Shown one piece after another: positions 17,388-26,770 of a DNA stretch of 64,000 bases. Below the pieces are notes generated by a model. That model had not been told where the DNA came from, did not search any database, and was given only the letters and a program-made list of their open reading frames with translations. Each line of letters starts with the position of its first letter. Position 1 is the stretch's first letter. This DNA comes from Belliella calami (GTDB taxonomy: Bacteria > Bacteroidota > Bacteroidia > Cytophagales > Cyclobacteriaceae): contig NZ_JAKZGS010000010.1 in NCBI RefSeq assembly GCF_022549695.1, forward strand, positions 62,001 to 126,000. Reading direction: 5' to 3'. Made by a program: the position numbers and the translations under genes.

Positions 17388-20300
17388 TTAAAACCTTGTG
17401 TTGATCCCTAGGGTGAAAGTTTTCACTGGAGGAGTTCTTGCAACATCATATCCGATTTGGAAAAGTCTGTTGGCATTGTTGCTTGTCATCCCAACTTCTG
17501 GATCTTGACCAGTATAGTTAGTCCAAGTGAACAAGTTTTCCGCAGTGATGTAGAAGCTAAGCTCACCAAGTTTTGTTCTATCGAGGAAGGTTTTAGGCAT
17601 TGCATACCTTACAGTAAGTGTTCTGAATCTAAGGAAAGAACCATCCTCCACATACCTGTCAGAACCCAACCAGTTATACCCAGTTCTGATCAATGCTCTA
17701 GGCATGTCAGTTTCATCACCAGGGAACCTCCATCTATTCAAAGTCGCAGCATTCTGGTTCTCGTAGTTATACATATTTTCGGTATCCATCTTTGTCCTAT
17801 TCACGATAGACACACCATATCTAAAGTTGAAGTATCCAGAAACCTGAAGGTTTTTGTACCTCACTCTTGGACCAAATCCACCAAACAGCTTCGGGTTTGC
17901 ATCCCCTAGCCATACCAAATCTTTGTAATCTATATTGCCATCATTATTGATGTCTTCATACATAGCATCACCCGGTTGGAACTGGTAGTTAGTGTTTGGG
18001 TAGTTGAATGCCATTTGGATCGGATCACCATTTGGGCCTATGATTGCATTTCCATTTGCATCTTTTGCGATCGTAGCTTCGCCGTCTTTATATACACCCT
18101 GATATTTGTAGCCATAGAATGATCCCAAAGGCTGACCAGTTTGGATATTGATATAGTAGTTACCATTGAACTGCATTTGCTCCAAGTTGTCAGTTTGATA
18201 TAGTTCACTGATTGATCTGACGATATTGTCATTTCTTGCAATGTTCATATCAAAATTTACAGTAAGGTTTTTTGATCTATGCAAAGTTGTGAATACAGAC
18301 AATTCATAGCCTTGATTATCCATAGACCCGATGTTCATATTGATTGAATTGAAACCAGTGGAACTTGGAATTCTCAGGTTATCAAGAAAAAGATCGGTAG
18401 TTCTGTTTCGGTAAACATCCAAAGCCACATTGATTCTGCTTTGCCATACTTCCAAGTTCAAACCGAAGTTTACCTGAGTTACAGTTTCCCATTTGAAATT
18501 TGTCAATTCAAGGCTTTGCGGAACGATACCCGCTTCCCCCATGTAGTTCCAAGGAAGGTTGGCGTAAGTACTGAAATATAGGTAGTCGGCACGTGGGGTA
18601 TTTCCACTTTGTCCATAACTTGCCCTTAAGCTCAATTCGTCGACAAAAGTCTGGTTTTGCATGAAATTCTCGCCAGAGATTCTCCATCTACCAGAGATAC
18701 TTGGGAAAGTTCCCCAGCGATTGTTGGATCCAAATTTTGAACTTCCATCTCTTCTCAAAGCACCATTGACGATATATTTATCTCTAAAGCTGTATTGAAA
18801 ATTAGCTACTGCACCTACACTTCTTGATTGGCTGGTGAAACTATTCAAAAACACATTGTTATCTCTAGATACCGAAGCTGGATCCTGTAGGAAAGAGGAA
18901 GGGGAATTACTGGTCTCTACCCTATAGCTGTCATTTCTCTGATCCCAAGTAGTGAATAGCAACATTGCCATCAAGCTATGGTCTTCGTTAAACTCTTTGG
19001 TATAATACAACTTTGTGAAAGTCTGTGTGATAAGCTGATCAGAGTTCAGGTTTGTAGCTCTGTTGACATTTTGATTATTCATCGGAAGACCTGTTACAAT
19101 CTGCGGAAGAAACTCATCCGTCTTTGTATTATTAATATCAAATGCAACATCCGACTGAAACATCAATCCTTCCAATATATCGTACTGGATGGTGAATTTT
19201 GGCATAATTCTGTTACTGACTGCTACATTTTGAGATTCTCGAGCCATTGCTACTGGATTGTAGGTACCCGGAAAGCCCCCTTGAATATTAAATTCCGGGG
19301 AAAAGTAGTTAGGGGTCCTATTCCCATTGATATCATATTCGTATATAGACATATTCGGCATTCTTCCATAGGCAATCCCTCTGACATTTGGCCTCCAATT
19401 TCTTGACGTTTTAGAATTTGTATAAGCCAAATCAGTCAAAATCCTGATTTTGCTTGAAACAAAATAATCTAGTGCTATTCTCGTAGAGAACCTGTCAAAT
19501 CCAGTTCCTACTGTAGTACCCTCAGAGTTGTTTTTGTTCACGCCCACTCTGTATCGGGTTTTTTCACCACCACCAGACAAGGCAAGGTTGTGATCCAACA
19601 TGTAGCCTAATTGTGTGATTTCACTGATCCAATCAGTATTGTTGTTGTAATTGTAGAAGTAGTATGGATCCCTTGGGTCATAGGAAAACTCTTTTGTGTT
19701 TTCTGTATTCAATGGAATCCCAAAGCTGTTCATAAAACCTTCCGCTATCAAAGTGGAATATTGGTTACCATTGAGCATAGGGATTTGGTCTGGCTGTTGC
19801 GTGACCGCTCCTCTAAAGGAGTAATTGATGGTTGGTTTACCTTTTTCACCCCTTTTGGTTGTGATGACCAATACACCATTGGAACCTCTAGTACCCCAAA
19901 TGGCAGTAGCAGCAGCATCTCGCAACACGGTGATAGACTCAATATCAGCTGGAGCTACATTCAATAACTGCGCATATTCTTGCTCGTTGGCATTCGCAAA
20001 ATCAAAGGAAGAAGTTTCAGTTTGGAAAGGAATTCCATCTACTACGATCAAAGGCTCTGAAGTAGAATTGATGGAAGTAGTTCCCCTCACCCTAATGGAC
20101 ATCCCTGCTCCAGGATCACCGGAATTGGATATGATATCCACACCGGCCATTCTCCCCTGCAACGCTTGGTCAATAGACAATGCAGACATTTCCCGAAGCA
20201 ATTCCGCATCTACAGTAGAAGTGGCGGAGGTCATTTCCCTTGGATCCATTTTCATCATCCCTTGATCCACATACTTTTTGGCCGTTACTTCAGCAATATC

Positions 20301-20654
20301 CAGATCACTGATGTCCGAAACGAGTGAAATATTGATTTCAGATCTATTATTGATGGGGATAGTTTGAGTTTTGTAACCAATAAAAGAAACACGAAGTAGG
20401 TTTTGCTTACTGTTTACTCTTAGGGAAAAATTACCATTGACATCAGTCGCCATTCCTCGGATGGTTCTTTCATCTGACCTATCTAATTCCATGATAGTAG
20501 CTCCTATGATCGCCAGCCCATCATCTTTGTCGATGACCTTACCTCTTACTATTTCAGTGACTTGCTGAGAAGCAGCTGTCTGGGCTTCTGCTTCCGGAAG
20601 GAAAATCCAGAGACCCATGACTACCCAAAGCATCTTTTTAGTAAAATTATTCAT
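17388..20654 (-). CDS. SusC/RagA family TonB-dependent transporter (first pair)
   Basis: The 1088-residue protein has a signal peptide ending AEAQ, a carboxypeptidase-regulatory-like domain (VRGKVIDKDDGLAIIGATI, GNFSLRVNSKQNLLRVSFIGY), a plug (LQGRMAGVDIISNSGDPGAGMSIRVRG, SEPLIVVDGIPF, AATAIWGTRGSNGVLVITTKRG) and a 22-strand-type barrel ending VKTFTLGINTRF. It follows the 744-residue fasciclin lipoprotein by 30 nt. The plug matches the classical SusC consensus more closely than the second transporter does. Confidence 0.96.
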   Translation of the reverse strand: MNNFTKKMLWVVMGLWIFLPEAEAQTAASQQVTEIVRGKVIDKDDGLAIIGATIMELDRSDERTIRGMATDVNGNFSLRVNSKQNLLRVSFIGYKTQTIPINNRSEINISLVSDISDLDIAEVTAKKYVDQGMMKMDPREMTSATSTVDAELLREMSALSIDQALQGRMAGVDIISNSGDPGAGMSIRVRGTTSINSTSEPLIVVDGIPFQTETSSFDFANANEQEYAQLLNVAPADIESITVLRDAAATAIWGTRGSNGVLVITTKRGEKGKPTINYSFRGAVTQQPDQIPMLNGNQYSTLIAEGFMNSFGIPLNTENTKEFSYDPRDPYYFYNYNNNTDWISEITQLGYMLDHNLALSGGGEKTRYRVGVNKNNSEGTTVGTGFDRFSTRIALDYFVSSKIRILTDLAYTNSKTSRNWRPNVRGIAYGRMPNMSIYEYDINGNRTPNYFSPEFNIQGGFPGTYNPVAMARESQNVAVSNRIMPKFTIQYDILEGLMFQSDVAFDINNTKTDEFLPQIVTGLPMNNQNVNRATNLNSDQLITQTFTKLYYTKEFNEDHSLMAMLLFTTWDQRNDSYRVETSNSPSSFLQDPASVSRDNNVFLNSFTSQSRSVGAVANFQYSFRDKYIVNGALRRDGSSKFGSNNRWGTFPSISGRWRISGENFMQNQTFVDELSLRASYGQSGNTPRADYLYFSTYANLPWNYMGEAGIVPQSLELTNFKWETVTQVNFGLNLEVWQSRINVALDVYRNRTTDLFLDNLRIPSSTGFNSINMNIGSMDNQGYELSVFTTLHRSKNLTVNFDMNIARNDNIVRSISELYQTDNLEQMQFNGNYYINIQTGQPLGSFYGYKYQGVYKDGEATIAKDANGNAIIGPNGDPIQMAFNYPNTNYQFQPGDAMYEDINNDGNIDYKDLVWLGDANPKLFGGFGPRVRYKNLQVSGYFNFRYGVSIVNRTKMDTENMYNYENQNAATLNRWRFPGDETDMPRALIRTGYNWLGSDRYVEDGSFLRFRTLTVRYAMPKTFLDRTKLGELSFYITAENLFTWTNYTGQDPEVGMTSNNANRLFQIGYDVARTPPVKTFTLGINTRF

Positions 20655-20684
20655 ATAAATATCTTTTAGTTTTGGGATTGTTAA

Positions 20685-22919
20685 TTAGTATTCCAGGACT
20701 CTATCCAATAGATGAATCACAGCTCTGCTTGCAAGTACATTGCTTTGAGGCAAGATCACATTTGCGACATTTCCTTGGTTATCTCTCACAGTCATCGTAA
20801 ATGGTGGGTTGTTTCCATTGGCGCTGTTGTCTATGACTACTTTCTGGGCCTCACCCTCCAAGGTGACAAATAGTGTATTAAACTCTTCCCCAGCTGGATT
20901 TACTATCTTTTTCCCATCTGGTACTATGGTATTTCTCGGTATGAAATGATACTTCAAAAAAGTCGCAATCCGTTCTCTTTCCTCTACATTCCCTGTAAAA
21001 GGATCAGCAGGAAGTTTTCCATCCAATACCGCTTGTTCTATCGCATCATTTGAAGGAGCCAAAACAGTAAAAAATGCTCCCGAACCTACGCCTTCTATCT
21101 GCAAAGTGCCGGAGTTGTAAAGAGAAGATCCTCTCAAATAATCAGAAAACCTAGAAAACTGAGGTGTGTCAAAAATACTTTGGGCAAGTGTTTTCTCTGT
21201 GTATTTCAGTAATCCATTGACATATAAAACATAGCCGTTGTTTGCCAAATGAGATTGAGCTACATCAAAATTCAAAGTGACACCTTCATCTGCGTTTCCA
21301 GAAGCATAGATTTGGTTGTTTTCGATCCTTATATATTCTCCTCCAAATGTTTCAAAGATTTTTGGGGTATTCAAATCAGCAAGTTCAGATGGATTGTCTA
21401 TTTGAATCAAAGATAATTCTAGCATTCTGCTGATTCTATCAAATGCAAGATTGCCACTTCCATTGAAAGTCCATTCAGTAGGTGTTCCTGGGTTGTATTC
21501 AAAACCAGCATCTACTATTTGTTGATTTGACATCATGATCAAGCCGAAATTTTGGCCCGGTGAAGAAATTGTAAACCTGTATGGCCCCAATAAAGTCCTC
21601 ATGATACTGTAAGCTGGATTCAAATAAGGCTTACCGTACACTGAAAAAAAGAAATTTCCTTCCTGCACTCTATTGGTTCCATAAAACAAACCATTGCTAA
21701 GCACCTTTTTATCAGTGATGTTTGATTCCAGATCGAATCTTGCAGGCTCTCCAAGAGCATTGCTATTTTCTCTCAATTTACTTGGCCATACAGCAGACTG
21801 GAACATGTGCATGTTCACAAAATCAAACATGATTTCATCTGGTACATTGCTCACTGCACCATAATTTTCTAATAGGATATCATCCAAAAACTGTTGCAAA
21901 GCAGCGTTTTCAGGAGCAAATAGGGTCCAAGAATCTGACTGTGCGTCGTTGACATTTGCACGTAGAAAATTTTCATTGTTTGGTGCAAAAGCATATTGCC
22001 CAGAGTAGGATTTGACATGCACTGGCCCCATCAGCTGCTGCAATGCTCCATATCTTTCCGTCAATTGTGGATAAGACTCAGAATCGTAATTTACAGCGAC
22101 ATTATTTGCTCTGTTTCTATAATCCATTTCCACAATAGACTTGAACAAGCTGTATTCTGGCTTACTTGCTAGATATTCCTCGATATTTTGTAATGGTTCT
22201 ATCACGCGATCCAAAACGTGGATCACTCCATTTTCGGCTCTGACATTAGAGATTGCTATGTTTGCCCTATCTACTTGCGCTCCTGAGAAAGTCCTGTTAT
22301 AGAAAGCTTCAATATCCTGGGCTGTGATATCTTTTTGTCTCAGGTAATGATTTAAAAAATAAGGAACATGCTTGTTGTTGTTGTCATTGATGGAAAATGT
22401 ACCGATACCATTTCTATTGGCACCAATTACTTCCATCTCTTCACCATATACATTCCTCCTCGTGACACCTGTATAATAGGCAGTTTTTCTTCTAAATGAG
22501 GAAGAAAGTGTGTCGTTTCCAGGCCCTGTTTGATAGAAAGCCAGCGTGTTCAAGTCATAGGCATCGAATACCAACGAGTAAGCTACCAATTTGAAAGCCG
22601 TTTCGTCATCGATATCTTGAACCCCTGAAATACCCTTTTCAAGGAAATAGGCTTCATAGGCTGAATCATCAGGAGCAAATACTGTCCAATACCCGGCAGA
22701 ACTTAAGGTCTCCTTGTACCCTGCCCTCTCTACCAATGCCAAGTAATGGTCAAAATTGCCCTGAAATCTCGCAGAATCTGACAATACCTGATAAACTGGC
22801 CCAGCGAGGTTGGATGGTCTAGCGTAATACTCATCAAACTCTTGTTGACAGCTTATCATGGATAAACCCATCATAATTGCCAATAGAGGTAGATAAATTC
22901 TAATGGTAAATTTGTTCAT
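20685..22919 (-). CDS. Multi-fasciclin lipoprotein, first gene of the SusCD operon
   Basis: The 744-residue lipoprotein (MISC, Cys24) holds about four FAS1-like units. Clear ends of units are GVIHVLDRVIEPL (about 230-245) and AVIHLLDRVLEY at the C-terminus; clear starts are YWTVFAPDDSAYEAYFL, SWTLFAPENAALQQFLDD and FFTVLAPSNDAIEQAV. Unlike the two other fasciclin genes it lacks a CBM-like tail. It is the promoter-proximal gene, with a candidate operator 149 nt upstream of its start. A role as a surface glycan-binding or scaffold protein of the transporter complex is inferred from position only. Confidence 0.8.
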   Translation of the reverse strand: MNKFTIRIYLPLLAIMMGLSMISCQQEFDEYYARPSNLAGPVYQVLSDSARFQGNFDHYLALVERAGYKETLSSAGYWTVFAPDDSAYEAYFLEKGISGVQDIDDETAFKLVAYSLVFDAYDLNTLAFYQTGPGNDTLSSSFRRKTAYYTGVTRRNVYGEEMEVIGANRNGIGTFSINDNNNKHVPYFLNHYLRQKDITAQDIEAFYNRTFSGAQVDRANIAISNVRAENGVIHVLDRVIEPLQNIEEYLASKPEYSLFKSIVEMDYRNRANNVAVNYDSESYPQLTERYGALQQLMGPVHVKSYSGQYAFAPNNENFLRANVNDAQSDSWTLFAPENAALQQFLDDILLENYGAVSNVPDEIMFDFVNMHMFQSAVWPSKLRENSNALGEPARFDLESNITDKKVLSNGLFYGTNRVQEGNFFFSVYGKPYLNPAYSIMRTLLGPYRFTISSPGQNFGLIMMSNQQIVDAGFEYNPGTPTEWTFNGSGNLAFDRISRMLELSLIQIDNPSELADLNTPKIFETFGGEYIRIENNQIYASGNADEGVTLNFDVAQSHLANNGYVLYVNGLLKYTEKTLAQSIFDTPQFSRFSDYLRGSSLYNSGTLQIEGVGSGAFFTVLAPSNDAIEQAVLDGKLPADPFTGNVEERERIATFLKYHFIPRNTIVPDGKKIVNPAGEEFNTLFVTLEGEAQKVVIDNSANGNNPPFTMTVRDNQGNVANVILPQSNVLASRAVIHLLDRVLEY

Positions 22920-23370
22920 ATATTATTTTGGTTTATTGATAATCAGAGGTTGAAAGAGCCGGATTTTTTTCCTTTTTCAGAATCATAATACATGACCTTC
23001 AAATCAAATAAAATTCTGCTATTCCACCCTATTTCGAAATTTATGAAAAACAGTTTTTTAAGGTATCCTGTAGTATCTGCAATCGGGTGAAAAATTTTAT
23101 TGATTTTTATATCATTTTTTACTTAAAAAATTTCTTAAATTCTATATATAGGATTTAAAAAAACTAATTATCAACAAAATGACAGTTTTTTTAAAAAAAT
23201 TTTAATAGGAAGGCAATAATGGTATTTATTTCTTAATCAAATAAAAACACAATAGATAATTTTAATTTTAAACTTTTGTTCTTAAAAATTAATTTCGGCA
23301 GTTTTTTGGCAGCTCAATCTTCTGAATACCAAATAACTGTAAATTAAAAAAGTGACAATTCTTTATTTTA
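22920..23370. other. AT-rich leader of the SusCD operon
   Basis: No gene is seen. The stretch is strongly A/T-rich (long runs around 23095-23260) and holds the CAGGA-core site at 23060-23076. I could not pick a convincing TAnnTTTG promoter in it. Confidence 0.5.
23060..23076 (-). promoter_or_regulatory. CAGGA-core operator candidate (SusCD operon)
   Basis: Minus-strand reading ATACTA-CAGGA-TACCTT, core at 23066-23070. Same orientation relative to its gene as the sites at 35353, 37077, 40047, 47882, 52540 and 59660, but further from the start codon (149 nt). Confidence 0.55.
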
Positions 23371-23754
23371 ATTAGAGGAGTTAAACGTTCCGTGCCAATG
23401 GCTCCGATATTCATATCGGGGGAGGGAAAGACTCCCTCGGAGCATTGTCAAGTCCTGAAAATAGTTGACTCTTTTTTGTTTCAATTAGAGGAGTTCAACC
23501 CTGTCTGACGCCAGGCAGTCCGCTTCGGGGTTGTTGGTCCTAACCATCATCTTTATTCCCCGCATTTCATACGGGGCTCCGCCACGGCGGACAAGTTATT
23601 GAAATGTTGAAGCTCCCGATTCTCGGGACAGGCTCTTCAGGCTTGCGTTTTCCGAATATAACTTTGTGTCTTGGATCTTTGTCACGTCTCATATCTCACG
23701 TCTCATGTCTCACATCCCATATCTCTAGTTTCTCGCATCTCACCTTTTTAAAAA
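23371..23754. repeat. REP-like intergenic block 3, with inserted modules
   Basis: Two units begin with attagaggagtt (23371 and 23485). The second unit matches block 5 (49595-49815) almost base for base, except for three extra segments here: 23502-23521 (contains CTGACGCCAGGCAG), 23579-23597 (CCGCCACGGCGG) and about 23613-23632 (TCCCGATTCTCGGGA). The block ends in a tctcatatctcacg tract that touches the stop codon at 23755. Confidence 0.8.
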
Positions 23755-25077
23755 CTACCAATTATCCGGCACAGGAATAATACAGATATTCATACTCCTG
23801 TTATCTTCAGAAAGCATGGCAGATTGGATTTGAATTTTGGTTCCTTGAGGATTGAATGTTGGATGCGGATGATCAGCTGCTGTAGTTTTGTGTCCTGTAG
23901 AAAGGATTTTCATCTCTTTTGTTTGTCTATTGATCAAATATAAAGTTCTGGAGAAATCATCACCAACTGCCCATTTGCCATCTGGGGATCCATGGACATG
24001 CCATAGCCCACTTCCGCTTGGTGTCTGTCCTTCGATGCGCATCTCTCGTGTTCTGAGATTTACAATTGCTAGACCTGTTGGTTTCTCTCTAGTACCAGAT
24101 GGTCCCCAAGACGCCTCTTGACCTGGGTTCGCTGCTGAGGTTTCTTTCTCTTCTTTTGTTTCGAATTCAATGTCTCTATGTCCCATGATCGCCATAGCCA
24201 CTTCATCTTTGCTGATTACTGCTTCATGCGTCACCCATTCGTATTCTGACTCAGAATACAGAGGCCTCAAACCCGAACCATCTCTCATCACTGTCCATGT
24301 ACGTTGCGGTGACTTCCCGCCAGTTTCCCAACAAAAAACGATCTCTCCAGCCACCCAAGGATTGGTCTGAACATGGCCTACTTGAAATGGGACAGCAACC
24401 ACTTGGGAAATCTTGCCTGATTTCAAGTCCATGCTCGCTATTCCTCCAGGGCCAGCCCCCATGTTCCTAGGACCAAAACTAGGCTCTATAGCCACACTTT
24501 TGTCAATGTGTTTTGAAGCTTCTTCTTTGTTGATTTTGAAATAAACACTTTTCTCATCAGCGTCCAATGCCATATCTCCGCCATTTCCCATAGACTTTGG
24601 CACTCTACCATGAATGGTTTCATAGGTCGACTTTTTCTTTAGCTTTTTTGATTCACTGTCTGCAAATAGCTTTCCCAAATCAACAGAAACCACTTCCATA
24701 TCTCCCACTTCCAGTTTTCTCATGTAGAACAAGCGCATTTCTTTGTGAGAAAGTGTAAGCATTCCATCATAACCTCCTTCTGTGACTTGGACGATTTCCC
24801 CGGAATTCTCATTCACTGCCAATGCTTCACCTTTTACCCTATTTGATCTGAAAACCAACCAATTTCCATCAGCTGTCCACTGGGGATGGGTTGGGTAGAT
24901 TTTCGAATCGCCAGCCGGAGTACTGGTCAAAAAAATCAAGTCAACACCTGTCTCGGGGTCTTTGATTGTCTTTTTTTCGGAAGGAAACCTTGTTCCTATT
25001 TGTGCACTGGCCATCTCTGGGATTAGCAAGAGGATCAATAGAAATGTTATTGAATTTAAAATTTGATAGTTTTTCAT
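23755..25077 (-). CDS. PL22-like (oligogalacturonate lyase-type) beta-propeller protein, secreted
   Basis: Start set at the Met of MKNYQILNSI, which gives a Sec signal ending ASAQ; a 21-residue upstream extension has no signal features. The 440-residue protein is a seven-bladed WD40-like/TolB-like propeller with YPTHPQWTADGNWLVFRSNR near the N-terminus, VGHVQTNPWVAGEIVFCWETGG in the middle and ADHPHPTFNPQGTKIQIQS near the C-terminus. Those blocks recall the His-rich metal site of oligogalacturonate lyases, which act on short unsaturated or saturated galacturonides. Typical PL22 proteins are about 390 residues and cytoplasmic, so the signal peptide and extra charged insert (about 305-330) are odd. 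It could also be a lyase for rhamnogalacturonan fragments or a non-catalytic propeller. Confidence 0.6.
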   Translation of the reverse strand: MKNYQILNSITFLLILLLIPEMASAQIGTRFPSEKKTIKDPETGVDLIFLTSTPAGDSKIYPTHPQWTADGNWLVFRSNRVKGEALAVNENSGEIVQVTEGGYDGMLTLSHKEMRLFYMRKLEVGDMEVVSVDLGKLFADSESKKLKKKSTYETIHGRVPKSMGNGGDMALDADEKSVYFKINKEEASKHIDKSVAIEPSFGPRNMGAGPGGIASMDLKSGKISQVVAVPFQVGHVQTNPWVAGEIVFCWETGGKSPQRTWTVMRDGSGLRPLYSESEYEWVTHEAVISKDEVAMAIMGHRDIEFETKEEKETSAANPGQEASWGPSGTREKPTGLAIVNLRTREMRIEGQTPSGSGLWHVHGSPDGKWAVGDDFSRTLYLINRQTKEMKILSTGHKTTAADHPHPTFNPQGTKIQIQSAMLSEDNRSMNICIIPVPDNW

Positions 25078-25123
25078 TATAAGTGGTTTTTTATGGGTTT
25101 TTGGCTTATGGGAATATTCTGGA

Positions 25124-25233
25124 TTGGTCTGTGAGGACACAGACCAAGGTTATTTTGATTATTAGATTGGTCTGTGAGGACACAGACCAAGGGTGTTTTG
25201 GTTCTTAGATTGGTCTGTGAGAACACAGACCAA
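25124..25233. repeat. Three-unit 43-nt tandem array of perfect hairpins
   Basis: Each unit has 10-nt arms TTGGTCTGTG / CACAGACCAA around AGGA (GAGAA-type in the third), at 25124-25147, 25167-25190 and 25210-25233. The period is exactly 43 nt and the spacers are near-identical. The array lies between the GH28 stop and the next gene of the same operon and could act as a processing, stabilising or terminating structure. Confidence 0.85.
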
Positions 25234-25285
25234 GGGTGGCAGAAAACCTTGACTTTTATATCTAGCTAAAAGCAAATTCTCCCTT

Positions 25286-26701
25286 TTACTCTTCTTCAGT
25301 TTTGACCAACCCTTCAGATGTTTCACCATTGATTTTGACATTCTTGAATGTTACATCTTTGAAATGATTGGTTTTGAAATGTTGATCTACTCCATTGATA
25401 GTGGTATTTGTCATGACGAAATTCTCAACTGGAGAAGATTCATAGGCATTGATCATGACGGCATATTTTCCACCATCTTCTACTTCAAGGTTGTCCACGT
25501 AAATGTTTTTTATAGTAGGAATATGGTCTCCTTCCTCTTCATAGAACATATTGAAACGCACTGCAGCTTCTTTGTAAGTACCGACTTTGACATTTCGCAT
25601 ATAGACATTCTCTACTGTGCCACCTCTTTTGGAACTGGTCTTGATTCTCAAAACCCTGTCTAGGTTAGGACTGCTCATGACCAAGTTTTGTGCAAAGATA
25701 TTTTTTGCCCCACCTGATATTTCACTTCCTATCACCACTCCTCCATGACCTTCTTTCATCGTGCAGCCTTCGATGACAATGTTTTCAGAAGCAACTCCCG
25801 GGTCACGGCCATCTTCATTTCTCCCTGATTTGATCGCGATACAGTCATCACCGGTATCGAAGTAACAGTCTTTGATCAGCACATTCTTACAAGCCTCTGG
25901 ATTACAGCCATCGTTATTTGGTCCCAAAGTCTCAACGCGAACACGCTCTACGGTGATATTTTCGCTCAAAATTGGGTGGATGTTCCACATGGGAGAGTTC
26001 AGTAAAGTAATGTCTTGGATCAGGATATTTTTGCATTCATAGAACTGTACAAACTGTGGTCGAAGGAAATGTCCCTCGCCAAAGATCCTTTCATCCAAAG
26101 GAACTCTGTCTGCTACCATTTGGTGAAGGAGTTTGCGTGCGGGTGTTTGTGTTCCCTTACCTTCTTCCCAACCATAGTGCCTTGCACCACACCAGTACCA
26201 CCAATTTTCTATACTTGAATTTCCATCAAGCACTCCTTTTCCAGTCAGCCCGATATTCTCTTGTCCATTGGCATAGATGAATGGAGAGTAATTCATCAGC
26301 TCCATCCCTTCCCAACGGCTATGCACCAATGGCAAATAATCTTCTGGATTGTCACTGAAAAGCAAAGTTGCACCTTCTTCCAAATGCAGATTGACATTGG
26401 ACAATAAATGGACTGCACCTGTCAAATAAGTGCCTTTTGGTACGATCACTTTTCCTCCACCAGCTTCGTGACAAGCCTTGATGGCATTTTTGATCGCCTC
26501 TGTATTCAAGAACTCTCCACCTTCTTTTGCTCCAAAGTCACCAATCAAAAACTCCCGATCTTCAAATTCGGGGGCGACGATCTGATCCAAAACAGATTGG
26601 AGACCGTCCCAAGGATCAAATTCCTTTTCTTCTTTCGGTTGTTGACAAGATGCATGAAGCAGGCCAAATACGATAAATAAGCAAATCCAGTGATTTTTCA
26701 T
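25286..26701 (-). CDS. GH28 polygalacturonase-type lipoprotein
   Basis: The 471-residue protein has a lipobox (HASC, Cys19) and an acidic linker. The right-handed beta-helix carries all GH28 active-site motifs: NND (catalytic Asp264), GDD (Asp285/Asp286), GHGG (His319) and RIK (Arg352, Lys354). Family members hydrolyse polygalacturonan, xylogalacturonan or rhamnogalacturonan; the setting favours rhamnogalacturonan hydrolase or exo-galacturonidase activity. It lies 69 nt downstream of the GH105 gene and is presumably in one transcript with it. Confidence 0.93.
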   Translation of the reverse strand: MKNHWICLFIVFGLLHASCQQPKEEKEFDPWDGLQSVLDQIVAPEFEDREFLIGDFGAKEGGEFLNTEAIKNAIKACHEAGGGKVIVPKGTYLTGAVHLLSNVNLHLEEGATLLFSDNPEDYLPLVHSRWEGMELMNYSPFIYANGQENIGLTGKGVLDGNSSIENWWYWCGARHYGWEEGKGTQTPARKLLHQMVADRVPLDERIFGEGHFLRPQFVQFYECKNILIQDITLLNSPMWNIHPILSENITVERVRVETLGPNNDGCNPEACKNVLIKDCYFDTGDDCIAIKSGRNEDGRDPGVASENIVIEGCTMKEGHGGVVIGSEISGGAKNIFAQNLVMSSPNLDRVLRIKTSSKRGGTVENVYMRNVKVGTYKEAAVRFNMFYEEEGDHIPTIKNIYVDNLEVEDGGKYAVMINAYESSPVENFVMTNTTINGVDQHFKTNHFKDVTFKNVKINGETSEGLVKTEEE

Positions 26702-26770
26702 ATTCTATTTTTTTTCAAAGGTTACATGATCTCGAAAACTTTTGGGATGACGATTTCATGTTTTCCAGGT

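Noticed and set aside
22920-23370. Riboswitch or small RNA in the SusCD leader
   Set aside because: The region is A/T-rich with no convincing stem or known consensus that I can identify.
25124-25233. CRISPR array
   Set aside because: Only three units of 43 nt, with near-identical short spacers and fully palindromic repeats; no cas genes in the window.
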